Shown in pieces: positions 1 to 10,864 of a DNA stretch of 64,000 nucleotides (its first letter is position 1; each line of letters begins with the position of its first letter). This DNA comes from Cyclina sinensis (lineage: Eukaryota; Mollusca; Bivalvia; Venerida; Veneridae), in NCBI GenBank assembly GCA_012932295.1, contig JAAONU010000002.1, positions 19,933,770-19,997,769 on the forward strand, read 5' to 3'. A program made the position numbers and the translations under genes. The notes beneath the pieces are model-generated. The model was not told where the DNA came from, did not search any database, and saw only the letters and a list, made by a program, of their open reading frames with translations.

Positions 1-321
1 TCTGTCATTGTGCTTGCTCACTGTATGAAGTTGCATTAAATTCCAACCAGTAGTTTTCAAGTTATGCTCTGGACAAGGAAAACCAACAAAGGGCAATAAC
101 TCTGCAAATAGTGAAGATAGAGTTATGATTCTTGAACAATGCACTTCCTCTCATTGTGCTTGATCATTGTATGAAGTTGCACTGAATTCCAACTATTAGT
201 TTTGAATTTTATACTCCGGACAAACAAATTGCAACAGACCGACTGAGCGACTGCTCGACCGACAGACCGGCCAACCACAGACTGACTCCTTTATACCCCC
301 AAACTTCGTTTCGGGGGTATA
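1..321 (+). mobile_element. 3' end of a hairpin-terminated repeat (family B)
   Basis: Two tandem core monomers of roughly 147 bp (both containing TTGTGCTTG and TGTATGAAGTTGCA) are followed by a GACCGACAGACCGG-type microsatellite and a terminal hairpin at 291-320 with arms TATACCCCC and GGGGGTATA. The same end type recurs at 9978-10014 and 56152-56183. The 5' end lies outside the window. Confidence 0.6.
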
Positions 322-488
322 ACAACTTAGAGCTTTATTCAAGGAACATTCTAAGCAAGTCTTATTAGATTTGGCCAGGTGCTTTCATAGGAAATGTCCT
401 TTAAATTAACTGTGGACGATGGACGGACGACGCACAATAGACCTTCCTAAAAGCTCACATGAACACTGTGTGCTCAGCTTAGCTAAAA
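322..488 (+). mobile_element. Family A repeat, 3' tail only
   Basis: It contains the family A tail words (CTTTATTCAAGGAACATTC, GGACGGACGACG) and ends in a decayed AAAAGCTCAC...GCTTAGCTAAAA terminus. The body is missing, so it is a truncated copy. Confidence 0.5.
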
Positions 489-778
489 ACATCTTATTAC
501 AGTATTATCCAACATGCTGTTCACAGACCCTCATTTCCAATAATATTTAGGAGTATTTTTTTAAGTTTTTCATTTCTGTTGCCATAGCTCTTGATTGAAT
601 TCAATTCTTTAAACAATTTTGGTAGAGCTTCATGCAAGGAATATCCCTGACAAGTTTTATTAACCTTGACCCGGTAGTTTAGGAGAAGAAGTCATTTAAA
701 AGGAAATGCTGATGCATCAAGATACACGTCTGACACAGGGTGATCACAAAACAGCAAACAGTCCTCAGCTGAGCTAAA
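489..778 (+). mobile_element. Second family A 3' tail, adjacent copy
   Basis: It carries the standard tail order: GTTGCCATAGCTC-like segment, CAATTTTGGTAGAGCTTCATGCAAGGA, GGTGATCAC, then a decayed terminal box ending GAGCTAAAA. No 5' end is visible. Confidence 0.5.
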
Positions 779-1303
779 AGGTTGAAATGGTTACTTATTG
801 ACTTCTACTGAAATGGACACTACACTGCCACAAGAGGGCCATGATGGCCCTAAACCGCTCACCTGAGTCTCATTGCTCCTGTTACAAATATCGTTATTGG
901 TTTTTATGGGTGCAAGTTTGAATAAGATTGAAGACTCTGGGTGTAATGGTACTCAAAATTCTGAGCAGAACAAGTTTTATTCTACAGGTCCCAGTGACTT
1001 TTACCTTTGACATACAGACCCCAAAACCAATAGGGTTCTTCTAATATAATTACCCTGTTAAGTTTAAAGGTTCTGGGTGTAATGATACTCCAATTACTAA
1101 GCAGACATAGCTTTCATTCTACAGGTCCCTGTAACCTTGACTTTTGACCTACTGACCCCAAAAATGATTGGGATCTTTTACTGAGTAAAGAAAATTATCT
1201 TATGAAGTTTCAAGGCTCTTGGTAAAATGGTACTCCAGTTACTGAGCAGAAACAGTTTTCACTCTACAGGTCCTTGTGAACTTAACCTTTGACCTATGGA
1301 CCC

Positions 1304-2592
1304 TAACAAGAGGGCCATGATGGCCTTGTCTCGCTCACCTGAGTATGACTGCTTTTAACAAAGTTGCTATGGACCTGGTTAATTGACCCCAGATGACCCA
1401 TATTCCAACTTGACCTAGAAATTATTGAAACAATCTCTTTGACAAATTTCAAGGTTATTTGTACTGAAAATGTTACCTCTAGAGTGTTAACAAGGTTTTT
1501 CCATATTTGGGCTCTATGACCTAGTTTTTTAACCTAGATGTCCCATATTCGAACTTGAGCTAGAAATTATCGAAACAATCTCTCTGACAAATTTCCAGGA
1601 TATTTGGACTGAAAAAGTAGCCTATAGAGTGTTAACAAGGTTTTTCGATATTTAGGCTCTGTGACCTAGTTTTTGACCCCAGATAACCCATATCCAAACT
1701 TGAGCTACAAATCATCAAAACAACCTTTCTGACAAATTTTCAGGACATTTGTACTAAAAATGTAACGTCTAGAGCATTAACAAGGTTTTTCTACTTTCGG
1801 GCTCTTTGACATAGTTTTTGACCCCAGAAAACCTATATTCAAAACTGAGCTAGAAATCATCAATAGAACCTTTCTGACAAATTTCCAGGTAATTTGGGCT
1901 GAAAATGTAACCTCTAGAGTGTTAACAAGATTATTCTATTTTTGGGCACTGTGACCTAGTTTTTGAACCAAGATGACCCATATTTGAAGTTGTGCTAGAA
2001 ATCTTTGAAGCAACCTTTCTGACAAATTTCCAGATTATTTGGGCTGAAAATGTTACCTTTAGAGTGTTAACAAGGTTTTTCAATATATGGGCTCTGTGAC
2101 CTAGTTTTTGACCCCAGATGAGCCATATTTAAACTTGACTTAGAAATCGTCAAAGCAACCTTTCTGACAAATTTCCAGATTATTTGGGCTGAAAATGTAA
2201 CCTCTAGAGTGTTAACAAGATTTTTCTATTTTTGGGCTCCGTGACCTAGTTTTTGAACCCAGATGACCCATATTTGGACTTGAGCTAGAAACCATCAATA
2301 GAACCTTTCTGACAAATTTCCAGGATATTTGGACTGAAAAAGTAGCCTCTAGAGTGTTAACAAGGTTTTTCTATATTTGGGCTCTGTGACCTAGTTTTCC
2401 AACCCTGATAACCCATGTTCAAACTCGTCCGAGATATTAATGAGAAAAATATCCTGACCAAGTTTCATGACAATTGAGGCAAAAATGTGACCACTAGAGA
2501 ACAAACTAATTGTGGACGGACGGACGGATTGACGACGGACAAAACGTGATCCAGAAATGCTCACTCTGTCACTATGTGACAGATGAGCTAAA
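1304..2592 (+). mobile_element. Nested family A element inside the 830-4919 copy
   Basis: It starts ACAAGAGGGCC in the middle of a host monomer reading CTATGGACCCTAA and ends GAGCTAAAA, after which the host monomer resumes with ACAATAGGGTTC. The uninterrupted version of this monomer is at about 36305-36335. The core is about 200-bp monomers (CTCTAGAGTGTTAACAAG, GTGACCTAGTTTTTGA). The 3' hairpin uses CTGTCAC/GTGACAG rather than GAGCAC/GTGCTC. Confidence 0.75.
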
Positions 2593-3139
2593 AACAATAG
2601 GGTTCTTCTAATACAATTATCCTATAAAGTTTGAAGGCTCTGGGTGTAATGGTTACTCTGCAGAAATAGTTTTCACTCTACAGGTCCCTGTGACCCTGAC
2701 CTTTGACATACTAGCCCCAAAAACATTATGGTTCTTTTATTTAGTAAAAGCAATCATCCTATGAAGTTTGGAGGCTCTAGGTGAAATGGTAATCCTGTTA
2801 TTGAGTGGAAACGGTTTTCACTCTAGAGGTCCCTCTGACCTTGACCTTTGACCTACTGACCCAAAACACAAGAGGGATTTTTGTACTCAATAAGGGCAAT
2901 AACCCTGTGAAGTTTGAAGGCTTTGGGTCAACTGGTACTCAAGTTATTGAAAGGAAATGGAGTGTGAAAGACAGACAGACAAACAGAAACCCATGGACAA
3001 GGCAAAAACAATATGTCTACATCAGAAGGGCGGGGTGGGGGTGAGAAACAACGAACGATTGAAGGTATAGCCATTGGTGTTTCAGAGCAGCAGATTTTTA
3101 AAGTTTTCTCTATATAAATCCTTGTGTAAAATCAAATGA

Positions 3140-3208
3140 CTCCCCCCCCCCCCCCCCCCCGTTTTCCCCTCCCCCCCGCCCCCCCGTTTCCCCCCCCCTC
3201 CCCCCCCT
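3140..3208 (+). repeat. Poly-C / G-quadruplex-forming tract
   Basis: An almost pure C tract of about 70 bp is broken only by short GTTTT, GTTT, G and T interruptions. In sister monomers (for example near 11700 and 36640) this spot is a short CCCC run followed by GGGTGGGG, so the tract is a local expansion. Confidence 0.85.
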
Positions 3209-4919
3209 ACTCGGAAGGGGCAAGTTTTGATCCCAGGGTCATGATTTGAACAAACTTGGTAGAGGTTCACTAGGCAAAGCTGCAAACCAAATCTAAACTC
3301 TAGACCTTGTGGTTTCTGACAAGAAGATTTTTAAAACTTTGGCTATATAACTATGTAAAACATGTGACCCCTGGGACGGGGCCTTTTTTGATCCAGGGGC
3401 TATGATTTAAACAAACTTGGTAGAGGTTTAGTAGACAATGCTGTACACCAAATATCTTAATTCTAGGCCTTGTGGTATCTGAAAAGAAGATTTTTAAAGT
3501 TTTTCCTATATAACTCTATGTAAAACATGTGACCACTCGGGCAGAGCCATTTTTGACCCATGGGCTATAATTTGAACAAACTAGGTAGTGGTTCTCTTGA
3601 CAATGCTACATACAATACATCTAAGCTCTATGCCTTTTTTGTTTCTAATGTGAATACTTTTTAAACTTTTTCCTATATAACTCTATGTAAACAAGTGACG
3701 TCTAAGGCGGGGCCTATTTTGACCCAGTGGCTGTGATTTGAACAAACTTAGTAGAGGTCCACTGGAAAATGCTTCACACCAAATATCTAAACTTTAGGCC
3801 TTGCAGTTTCTGACAAGAAGATTTTTTGAAGTTTTTCCTATATAACTCTATGTAAAAGATGTGACCCCTTGGGCGGGGCCATTTTTGACCCAGGAGCCAT
3901 GATTTGAACAAACTTGGTAAAGGTCCACTGGACTATGCTGCACACCAAATATCTAAACTCTAGGCCTTGTGGTTTCTGACAAGAAGATTTTTAAGTTTTC
4001 CCTATACAAATCTATGTAAAATCAACTGAGCCCTGGGGTGGGGTCAGTTTTGACCCCAAGGTTATATTTTGAACAAACTTGGTAGAGGTCCACTAGATGA
4101 TGCTACACACCAAAAATCTAAACTCTAGGCCTTGCGGTTTCTGGCAAGAAGATTTTTTTTAAAGTTATTACTAGATTACTCTATGTAAAACATGTGACCC
4201 CTAAGGCGGGGCCATTTTTGATCTAGGAGCCATAATTTGAACAAACTTGGTAAATGTCCACTGGACAATGCTGCACAACAAATATCTAAACTCTAGGCCT
4301 TGCGGTTTCTGACAAGAAGATTTTTTAAAGTTTTTCCTATATAACTCTATGTAAAAGATGTGACCCCTAGGGCGGGGCCATTTTTGACCCAGGAGCCACG
4401 ATTTGAACAAACTTGGTTAAGGTCCACTGGACAATGCTGCACACCAAATATCTAAACTCTAGGCATTGTAGTTTCTGACAAGAAGATTTTTAAGTTTTCC
4501 CTATACAAATCTATGTAAAATCAACTGACCCCTGGGGTGGGGTCAGTTTTGACCCCAGGGTCATAATTTGAACAAATTTGGTAGAGGTCCACAAGATGAT
4601 GCTTCATACCAAATATCTTAGCTCCAGGTTTTGGGGTTTCGGAGAAGAAGATTTTTAAAGATCCAACCTTTAAAATATAATTTCAGCTCCAGTGAACCAG
4701 AAATGCAATGGACCAGAACCATTTGAACAATCTTGGTAGAGCTTCATGCAAGGAACATCCCAGGCAAGTTTCATTTAATTTGGCCCTTTTGTTTCAGAGG
4801 AGATGTCAATTGAATGAAAAGTTGACAACGGACGGACTGTTGGACGGACTGTTGGACGGATGACGGACAAAGACTGATCAGAAAAGCTCACCCTGAGCAC
4901 TTTGTGCTCAGGTGAGCTA

Positions 4920-7069
4920 AACAAGAGGGCCATGATGGCCCTGTATCACTCACATGAGTATGACTGCTTTTAACAAAGTTGCTATGGACCTGGTTAATTG
5001 ACCCCAGATGACCCATATTCCAACTTGACCTAGAAATTATTGAAACAATCTCTTTGACAAATTTCAAGGTTATTTGTACCAAAAATGTTACCTCTAGTGT
5101 GTTAACAAGGTTTTTCCATATTTGGGCTCTATGACCTAGTTTTTTAACCTAGATGTTGCATATTCGAACTTGAGCTAGAAATTATTGAAACAATCTCTCT
5201 GACAAATTTCCAGGTTATTTGGACTGAAAAAGTAGCCTCTAGTGTGTTAAAGCGACTGACTCACAGAATTTTGCTGAAAATTTTTTTCCTTTAAAATTCA
5301 AGAGAATTTAATATACTATGGAAAAAACATAATATTATGCTTCTATATACCATGAAAACTGAAAAAAAAGTTTTGACTTAACCAGGATTTGAACCCACAA
5401 CCTTTCGGTAAGTAAAATAAAGAGCGACGATCTAGACCACTGAGCCACAGCGCCAACTGATTAGTTTGCTTAAAAAAAATGTAATAACTAAAGTATCTAC
5501 CCCGTGACTAACGGGGTAAATTTTTTTCCGATAAAAGTGTGTAAAACTTTATATTTTGATGTTTTTCTGTATCAAAAAATGAATCAGTACCTTAGTTTAA
5601 ATATGTTCTTCACAATTGAAGCAAAAATTTCAAGATGTAAGAACATTTTTTTTTTCATCGTCGGCCCATCTGTGAGTCAGTTGCTTTAACAAGTTTTTTC
5701 GATATTTAGGCTCTGTGACCCCAGATAACCCATATCCATACTTGAGCTACAAATCATCAAAACAACCTTTCTGACAAATTTCCAGGACATTTGGACTGAA
5801 AATGTAGCCTCTAGATTGTTTACAAAGTTTTTCAATATTTGGGCTCTGTGACCTAGTTTTCGACTCCAGATGACCCATATTAAAACCTGAGCTAGAAACT
5901 ATAGAAATAAGCTTTCTGACAAATTTCCAGGTTACCTGGAATTAAAATGTTACCGCTAGAGTGTTAACAAGGTTTTTCCATATTTGGGCTCTGTGACCTA
6001 GTTTTTGACCCAAGATGACCCATACTCCAACTTGAGCTAGAAATCACCAAAAAAACCTGTCTGACAAATTTCCAGGATATTTTGACTGAAAATGTAACCT
6101 CTGGAGTGTTAAAAAGGTTTTTACATATTTGAGCCATGTGACCTAGTTTTTGAACCCTGATTACCCATATCCAAATTTGAGCTAGAAATCATTGAAACAA
6201 CCTTTCTGACAAATTTCAAGGACATTTGGACTAAAAATGTAACCTCTAGAACATTAACAAGGTTTTTCTACTTTCTGGCTCTGTGACCTAATTTTTGACC
6301 CCAGAAAACCTATATTCATAACTGAGCTAGAAATCATCGATAGAAACCTTTTTGACAAATTTCCAGGTTATTTGGACTGAAAATGTTACCTTTAGAATGT
6401 TAACAAGGTTTTTCCATATTTGGACTCTGTGACCTAGTTTGTGATCCCAGATGACCCATATTCGAACTTGATCTAGAAATCCTCAAGGCAATCTTTCTGA
6501 CAAATTTCCAGATTATTTGGGCTGAAAATGTTACCTCTAGAGTGTTAACAAGATTTTTCTATTTTTGGGCTCTGTGACCTAGTTTTTGAACCCAGATGAC
6601 CCATATTTGAACAAGTGCTAGAAATCCTATAAGCAACTTTTCTGACAAATTTGCAGATTATTTGGGCTGAAAATGTAACCTCTAGAGTGTTAACAAGATT
6701 TTTCTATTTTTGGGCTCTGTGACCTAGTTTTTGAACCCAGATGACCCATATTTGAACTTGAGCTAGAAATCATCGATAGAACCTTTCTGACAATTTCCAG
6801 GATATTTGGACTGAAAAAGTAGCCTCTAGAGTGTTAACAAGGTTTTTCTATATTTGGGCTCTGTGACCTAGTTTTCCAACCCTGATAACCCATGTTCGAA
6901 CTCGTCCAAGATATTAATGAGACAAACAACCTGACCAAGTTTCATGACAATTGAGGCAAAAATGTGACCACTAGAGTGTTAATAAACTAATTGTGGACGG
7001 ACGGACGGACGATGGACAAAAGGTAATCAGAAAAGCTCACTCTGTCACTACGTGACAGGTGAGCTAAAA
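4920..7069 (+). mobile_element. Family A element, head-to-tail behind the previous copy
   Basis: It begins two or three bases after the previous element's GAGCTAA with ACAAGAGGGCC. The core is the CTCTAGAGTGTTAACAAG monomer type repeated about ten times with a period near 200 bp. It ends in GGACGGACGGACGATGG and a CTGTCAC/GTGACAG hairpin at 7036-7064. It is interrupted at 5251-5685 by a TTAA element. Confidence 0.75.
5251..5685 (-). mobile_element. TTAA-flanked MITE carrying a tRNA-like segment (copy 1)
   Basis: The TTAA duplications are at 5247-5250 and 5686-5689. The 17-bp inverted termini begin AGCGACTGACTCACAGA, with one mismatch at the other end. It interrupts a GTGTTAACAAGG monomer whose empty form is nearby (1640-1652), proving the insertion. 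On the minus strand, 5381-5455 has a Pol III-like A box (TGGCTCAGTGG) and B box (GGTTCAAATCC). Copy 2 is at 24605-25044 in the opposite orientation. TTAA targeting suggests a piggyBac- or Kolobok-type transposase acting in trans (inference). Confidence 0.85.
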
Positions 7070-7136
7070 AACATAATATTTCTAATACAGAATTCTCAAA
7101 CAATATTGTTCACAAATCATCACTTCCAGTAACATT

Positions 7137-7256
7137 AAAGGGTTTCGTCCACTTTGAAAGACTGTTGAGGGTTTATCCACTCTGAAAAAGTTTTTGTCCA
7201 CTATGATATTGTTGTAGGTGGTTTTGTACACTCTGTAAAAATAAGTGTATTGGGTT
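7137..7256 (+). repeat. Degenerate GTCCACT minisatellite
   Basis: Loosely repeated 35-50-bp units contain TTTCGTCCACTTTGAAA, TTTATCCACTCTG, TTTTGTCCACTATGA and TTTTGTACACTCTG. The array resumes at 7563 after the SINE insertion. Confidence 0.5.
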
Positions 7257-7269
7257 TTGTCCATAGGGG

Positions 7270-7549
7270 AGCCAGCCTGGCTAGCTCAATCGGTAGAGCA
7301 TCGGATTGTCAATCTTGACGATCCCGGTTCAATCCCCACCAGGGCCGGCAAAATTTCTCCATGATAATTGACCTATAGGTCATTTGTCCCTCACCTCTGA
7401 AGCAAGTGAGGAAGTAGTCAGCCACTTGAGGAGAAATTGGTTAGTAAACTGGTTGGATATCCAGGAACACTGGCTAGGTGGACTGACCACTGGGACATGA
7501 CCTTAGCTATTAAACTGGGGTTAAACCCCAATAAAATGAAACCAAAAAC
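7270..7549 (+). mobile_element. tRNA-derived SINE with 13-bp target duplication
   Basis: The 13-bp direct repeat TTGTCCATAGGGG flanks it exactly (7257-7269 and 7550-7562). The head is tRNA-like with A box TGGCTAGCTCAATCGG (7278-7293) and B box GGTTCAATCCC (7326-7336), followed by an unrelated body and a short A-rich tail (AATAAAATGAAACCAAAAA). It is non-coding; the 62-codon frame crossing it is chance. The family name is not recognised with certainty. Confidence 0.85.
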
Positions 7550-7676
7550 TTGTCCATAGGGGGTCTTGTCCATTTTCCTTTCACCACTATTGACAGTTAA
7601 AACCAATACTGACCACTGGCCAGGTCAATACTCATATTGAACATTTTTTGTCAGTATCCACAACCATGTTTACTAT

Positions 7677-8118
7677 TTACTACCGCTTGCAAAACTGATT
7701 AGAGTTTACACTGTTAAGTAAAGAACAAGACTCATCGGTACACCTGTCAAAAATCAATTAAAGCGCCGCCCAATGTGTTTCTTTCAAACGCCTTTTACCT
7801 GTCAATGGTGTCATTCTAGTGTCATTCTGTGTACGAAATGGAAAAGCGGCTAGGAAAAAAACAAATTGAGTGAATATTTCCGATAGCAACGCAGCGACAA
7901 TAATGATACAGCTACTATGGTGCTGCCGAGGCACATTTTTCTGGCTGCGGGTTGATTGTAAGACGCAATTTTATTGACAAGTATACCTAAGAAAACTGCC
8001 TCACTAATTTGATGATCAGAAAAGTGACAGTTTAAGCTACTGAAATAAACATCGTAACGTCACTTTTTACCGCTTTCTGAATACGTGAAACTCTAATCAC
8101 TTTTGCAAGCGGTAGTAA
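7677..8118. mobile_element. MITE with about 33-bp terminal inverted repeats
   Basis: The ends begin TTACTACCGCTTGCAAAA on both strands and pair over about 33 bp with few mismatches. A 3-bp TAT flanks each side (7674-7676, 8119-8121). There is no coding capacity. The superfamily is uncertain; a 3-bp duplication would fit CACTA- or Harbinger-like elements. Confidence 0.75.
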
Positions 8119-8300
8119 TATTCTTACATTAACAAACTATTTCAATTAAACTGCAATTTACATTTGTATCTATTTCAGCGCATTCCAAACAAGAGGGCCA
8201 TTATGGCCCTAAATCGCTCACCTGGGTTCAAAGATGAAAGAAATTTTTATGAATGTAATGATGCATGTACCAGTGCAATTTCATTGCCATAGCTCCGAAA

Positions 8301-10014
8301 ACAACTAGAACTATCGCTGAATGCGATTCATACCCCCAACAATGTCCTTGACAGAAGACGACATGGAAAGGTGGTTAAGGGAATAATTTTAGTGGCACAA
8401 ATACATATACATAAAAAGAAATTATCTCTGGTGAAAAAAACAAACAAATTGTACAGGTAATAGTATAAATATATATTGTCAAATCATGTTCGAAACAGTT
8501 ACAAATAACCTTTCATTTTCCCAATGTACTAAAACAAACAAAAGCAGTGAAGTTAAGAAAATAGCATAATTATGTCAAAATGTAATTAAGAGTGGAAAAA
8601 CTTTGCATACTGAGCTTACTTGTTCTAGTTTTAGAAATATTCAAGTACATGTTAAAATTTCAGAACATTTTCTAAGTCAATTTTTGACCTTCAAGTGTGG
8701 CCTTGACCTTGAGCTGGCACAATGGTAAGATGGGTTCTGCACATTGCCCAGTTAGTTTATACCAAATTTATTTTAGTTCGATTGTGTAGGAAGCTTTTAG
8801 CTTATAGACACACTCTCGAATCTGTTCCTGGAACTAACCAGTACTAAGCAAGGAGTGTAAAGTTTCTTGCTCAAGGAAACAACGGCTTGCCCCTGACGGG
8901 GTTTGAACCCGTGCGGCTAGCAGTCCTTTGAATACTAGTCCGACGCGTTAACCACTCGGCCACGCCACCACATGCCCAGTTGGGGTGAACATTTGAGTCA
9001 AGTTTGAAGAAAATCCTTCCATTAATATAGAATTTATAGAGCGGACACGACATATTGTCTAGCATTGATTGTAAGTAAATTAAAAGACTTAAAAAGGGGC
9101 ATAACTTTGTCAAAATGCAATACAGAGTTATGAAACTTGACCTGCATATCTTACTTGTGATACCTCATATATCTTTTAAGTTTTAAGCAAATACCTGTGC
9201 TAGTTTCAGAAATATTCTAGTACATGTTAAAATTTAAGAACATTTTCTTAGTGAATTTTGACCTTCAAGTGTGACCTTGACCTTAAGCCAGCACAAAGGT
9301 AACATGGGTTCTGCACATAACTTTGTTGAGTTGAACATTTGAGTAAAGTTTGAAGAAATTTCTTCCATTAGTATAGGATTTATAGAGCGGACACGACATA
9401 TTGTCTAATATTTGATTGTATGTAAATTTGAAGACTTAAAAAGAAGCATAACTTTGTCAAAATGCAATACAGAGTTATGAAACTTGACCTGCATATCCTA
9501 ATTGTGACACTTCATATATATTTTAAGTTTCAAGCAAATACGTTTTCTAGTTTCAGAAATATTCAAATACATGTTAAAATTTAAGAATATTTTCTAAGTC
9601 AATTTTTGACCTTCAAGTGTGACCTTGACCTTAAGCCGGCAAAAGGGTAACATGGGTTCTGCACATCCCCTTGTTGAGGTGATCATTTGAGCCAAGATTA
9701 AAGAAAATCTTTCAATTAGTGTAGGAGTTACAGAGCGGACACGACATAATGTCTAATACTCGATTGTTTGATATTTGACCTTCAATTGTGACCTTGACCT
9801 TGAGCTGAAACATGGGCAACATGGGTTCTGCACATCCCCTTGTTGAGGTGAACATTTCAGCCAAGTTTGAAGAAAATCCTTCAATTGGTATAGGATTTAT
9901 AGAGCGGACACGATAATGGAGTCGGATGGACGGACGGACCAACCGACCGACAGACGGACGCGACAAAGTGAATCAATTATAGCCCCCCCCACCACATTTT
10001 GTGGTGGGGGTATA
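8301..10014 (+). mobile_element. Family B element nested in family A
   Basis: It starts ACAACTAG with a short hairpin ATCGC/GCGAT (8313-8327) and the box ATACCCCCAAC (8330-8340). The core is four monomers of about 330 bp (GAGCGGACACGACAT, CCTTCAAGTGTGACCTTGACC). A GGACGGACGGACC microsatellite and a 3' hairpin at 9978-10014 with C-rich and G-rich arms around CCACATTTTGTGG follow. The 5' box matches the 3' hairpin arm. A SINE sits in the first monomer. Confidence 0.7.
8754..8972 (-). mobile_element. tRNA-Ser/Leu-like SINE, copy 1
   Basis: The duplication TGCCCAGTT is at 8745-8753 and 8973-8981. The minus strand starts TGGTGGCGTGGCCGAGTGG (class II tRNA A box), has B box GGGTTCAAACCCC, and continues into a body ending in ATAAATTTGGTATAAACTA. 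Copy 2 at 34892-35111 matches end to end. Read as a tRNA, the anticodon stem is mispaired, so this is a SINE head and not a working tRNA gene. Confidence 0.9.
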
Positions 10015-10864
10015 AAAAGTAGGTCAGTAGGTCAAAATATATGTCATGAGACGACATTTTTGAAATAGGAACGAAAAGCTGTACAAACAGTCCAAATTTC
10101 ATTGCTGTAGCTTAGAAACAAAAAAGTAGGTCAGTAGGTCAAAAATATAAGTCATGATATGACATTTTTGAAATCGGTACAAAAAACTGTTCACATGGTC
10201 CAAATTTCATTGCCACAGCTCCAAAAACAAAAGTAGGTCAGTAGGTCAAAAAATAGGTCATGCTATAACATTTTTGAAATCGAAATGAAAAACTATGCAC
10301 ATGGTCCAACTTTCATTGCAGTAGTATGTAAAACATGTGACCCCTTGGGCGGGGCCAGTTTTGACCCAGGGGCCATGATTTGAACAATCTAGGTAGAGGT
10401 CTACTAGACAATGCTCAACACCAAATATCTAAGCTCCATGCCTTGCAGTTTCTGACAAGAAGATTTTTAAAGTTTTCCCTATATAACACTATGTAAATCA
10501 AGTGACCCTCAGGGCCAGTTCTGACCCCAGGGTCATAATTTGAACAATCTTGGTAGAGGTCCACTAGATGATGCCTCATACCAAATTTCTAAGCTGTAGG
10601 CCTTGTGGTTTCAGACAAGAAGATTTTCAAAGTTTTTCCTCTAAGTTGCCATCGCAACCCGAGTTCTGCATGGAATTGTATTCTTTGAACAACTTTGGAA
10701 GAGCTTCATGCAAGGAAGATCCCATTGGGTTTTGCCCAGTGGTTTCAGAGGAGATGTCGTTTGAATGAAATTGTTGACGCCTCACGATGCACGACACACG
10801 ACGCACACCGGACATTAGGGTATGACAAAAGCTCACTCTGGCACTTTGTGCCAGGTGAGCTAAA

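Larger units (their letters stand above)
830..4919 (+). mobile_element. Long family A element, interrupted by a nested copy
   Basis: The 5' end at 830 has ACAAGAGGGCC with the hairpin AGGGCCATGATGGCCCT and the box GCTCACCTGAG. The core changes monomer type along its length: about 125-bp units with GACCTTTGACCTACTGACCCC-like segments up to about 3040, then about 175-bp units (GGCGGGGCC, CTCTAGGCCTTG) to about 4640. A unique-like tail, GGAC repeats and the 3' hairpin TGAGCAC/GTGCTCA at 4885-4917 follow. The segment 1304-2592 is a later insertion. Open frames inside are not conserved and appear to be chance translations. Confidence 0.75.
8188..10864 (+). mobile_element. Family A element split by a family B insertion
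   Basis: The 5' end ACAAGAGGGCCATTATGGCCCT at 8189 leads into a GTTCAAAGATGAAAG segment also found at 62020 and 62535. After the insertion 8301-10014 the core resumes with three AGGTCAGTAGGTCA monomers (10021, 10130, 10234). Then come about 175-bp GGCGGGGCC monomers, the tail, and a 3' hairpin at 10829-10858 with the variant arms TGGCAC/GTGCCA. Confidence 0.65.

Noticed and set aside
7270..7345. tRNA gene with a GTC-like anticodon
   Set aside because: It continues into a non-tRNA body and is bounded by a 13-bp duplication; a SINE explains it better.
7677..8118. Harbinger-type element with TTA/TAA target duplication
   Set aside because: TTA on the left and TAA on the right are inverted to each other and so part of the terminal repeats; the actual flank is TAT, leaving the superfamily open.
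8893..8972. tRNA gene (Ser/Leu-like) on the minus strand
   Set aside because: The anticodon stem is mispaired and the segment is the head of a 219-bp SINE with a target duplication and a second full copy.
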